A stretch of 14,192 nucleotides of DNA from Fidelibacterota bacterium (GTDB lineage Bacteria > Fidelibacterota > Marinisomatia > Marinisomatales > TCS56), in assembly GCA_013203015.1 (NCBI GenBank), contig JABMPO010000364.1, positions 1 to 14,192 of the forward strand, in the 5' to 3' direction. Position 1 is the first letter of the stretch, and each line of letters begins with the position of its first letter. Positions 14,014 through 14,192 of the stretch are shown here, one piece after another. The notes below the pieces were generated by a model. The model was not told the DNA's origin. It saw nothing but the letters and a program-made list of their open reading frames with translations, and ran no database searches. A program made the position numbers and the translations under genes.

Positions 14014-14192
14014 ATGATCAATAAAAATATTCTGCACACTGCTGCATTAATCGGTTTAATCTTAAGTTTATTTACAGGCTGCTCCGATCATGACGCCAGT
14101 AAGATCCCAATCACAACCAAATCCAAACCTGCACTAAAATATTATCTCGAAGGCCGCGATTTAAGTGAAAATCTCCGGGGCCAGGAAGCGGC
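14014..14192 (+). CDS. Lipoprotein, N-terminal part only (cut by window end)
   Basis: Fifty-nine complete codons are visible from the ATG at 14014. Residues 8-22 form a lipoprotein signal with SLFTGC, making C23 the probable lipidated cysteine. The mature start is polar, then ALKYYLEGRDLSENLRGQEA follows, which resembles the opening of tetratricopeptide-repeat lipoproteins in FCB-group bacteria (memory-based, not proven here). A weak GGAA lies 5 nt upstream of the start. The frame is open to the window edge, so the protein continues beyond it. The 264-nt spacer before it holds only the two small hairpins described. Confidence 0.7.
   Translation, partial: MINKNILHTAALIGLILSLFTGCSDHDASKIPITTKSKPALKYYLEGRDLSENLRGQEA

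Noticed and set aside
1..14192. Search for tRNA, rRNA, CRISPR arrays, intact transposase or integrase genes, and toxin-antitoxin pairs
   Set aside because: No cloverleaf, regularly spaced repeat, transposase motif or paired small genes were seen by eye on either strand.

Overview
The window has moderate GC content and looks like a chromosomal segment from a Gram-negative bacterium of the Fibrobacterota-Chlorobiota-Bacteroidota (FCB) superphylum, perhaps one of its less-studied phyla such as Calditrichota, KSB1, Zixibacteria or Marinimicrobia. Three things point there. First, a gene fragment ends in the QNYPNPFNPNT...KMILLK C-terminal domain typical of proteins secreted in these groups. Second, two small lipoproteins carry LF(S/T)GC lipoboxes. 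Third, the intergenic DNA is full of short degenerate repeats and a large foldback element. The phylum assignment is inference.

Layout. Positions 1-5543 hold a minus-strand, probably four-gene operon. In transcription order it encodes a secreted M14-type zinc peptidase with a C-terminal amidotransferase-like domain, a membrane-anchored PHP-domain metallohydrolase, an unrecognised cysteine-rich protein with three CxC motifs, and a GFA/CENP-V-type zinc protein. The last three genes are 33 nt or less apart or overlap, and a hairpin overlaps the last stop codon. A divergent promoter region (5544-5727) separates this from a plus-strand pair: a PDZ/radical-SAM/DUF512 protein and the GTPase Der, which overlap by 8 nt. 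Further plus-strand genes are a YigZ/IMPACT-family protein (8447-9055) and an endonuclease/exonuclease/phosphatase-family lipoprotein (9223-10299). A small NTF2/SnoaL-like gene (10396-10761) faces the lipoprotein gene.

From about 10762 to 12520 the DNA looks like a graveyard. It holds a strong bidirectional hairpin terminator, the 3' end of a large secreted Fn3/sorting-domain gene whose 5' part is missing, a roughly 140-nt nested foldback element with a companion palindrome, and a 77-codon remnant resembling the C-terminus of a DUF3179 protein. A diverged 38-bp direct repeat flanks the foldback. After this come a FliB-like cysteine-rich protein (12523-13749) and the start of a lipoprotein gene cut by the window edge (14014 onward).

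I see no tRNA, rRNA, CRISPR array or intact mobile element. No canonical defence or biosynthetic system is apparent. The least explained items are the foldback element, the CxC protein embedded in the peptidase/PHP operon, and the decayed segment between 10762 and 12520.
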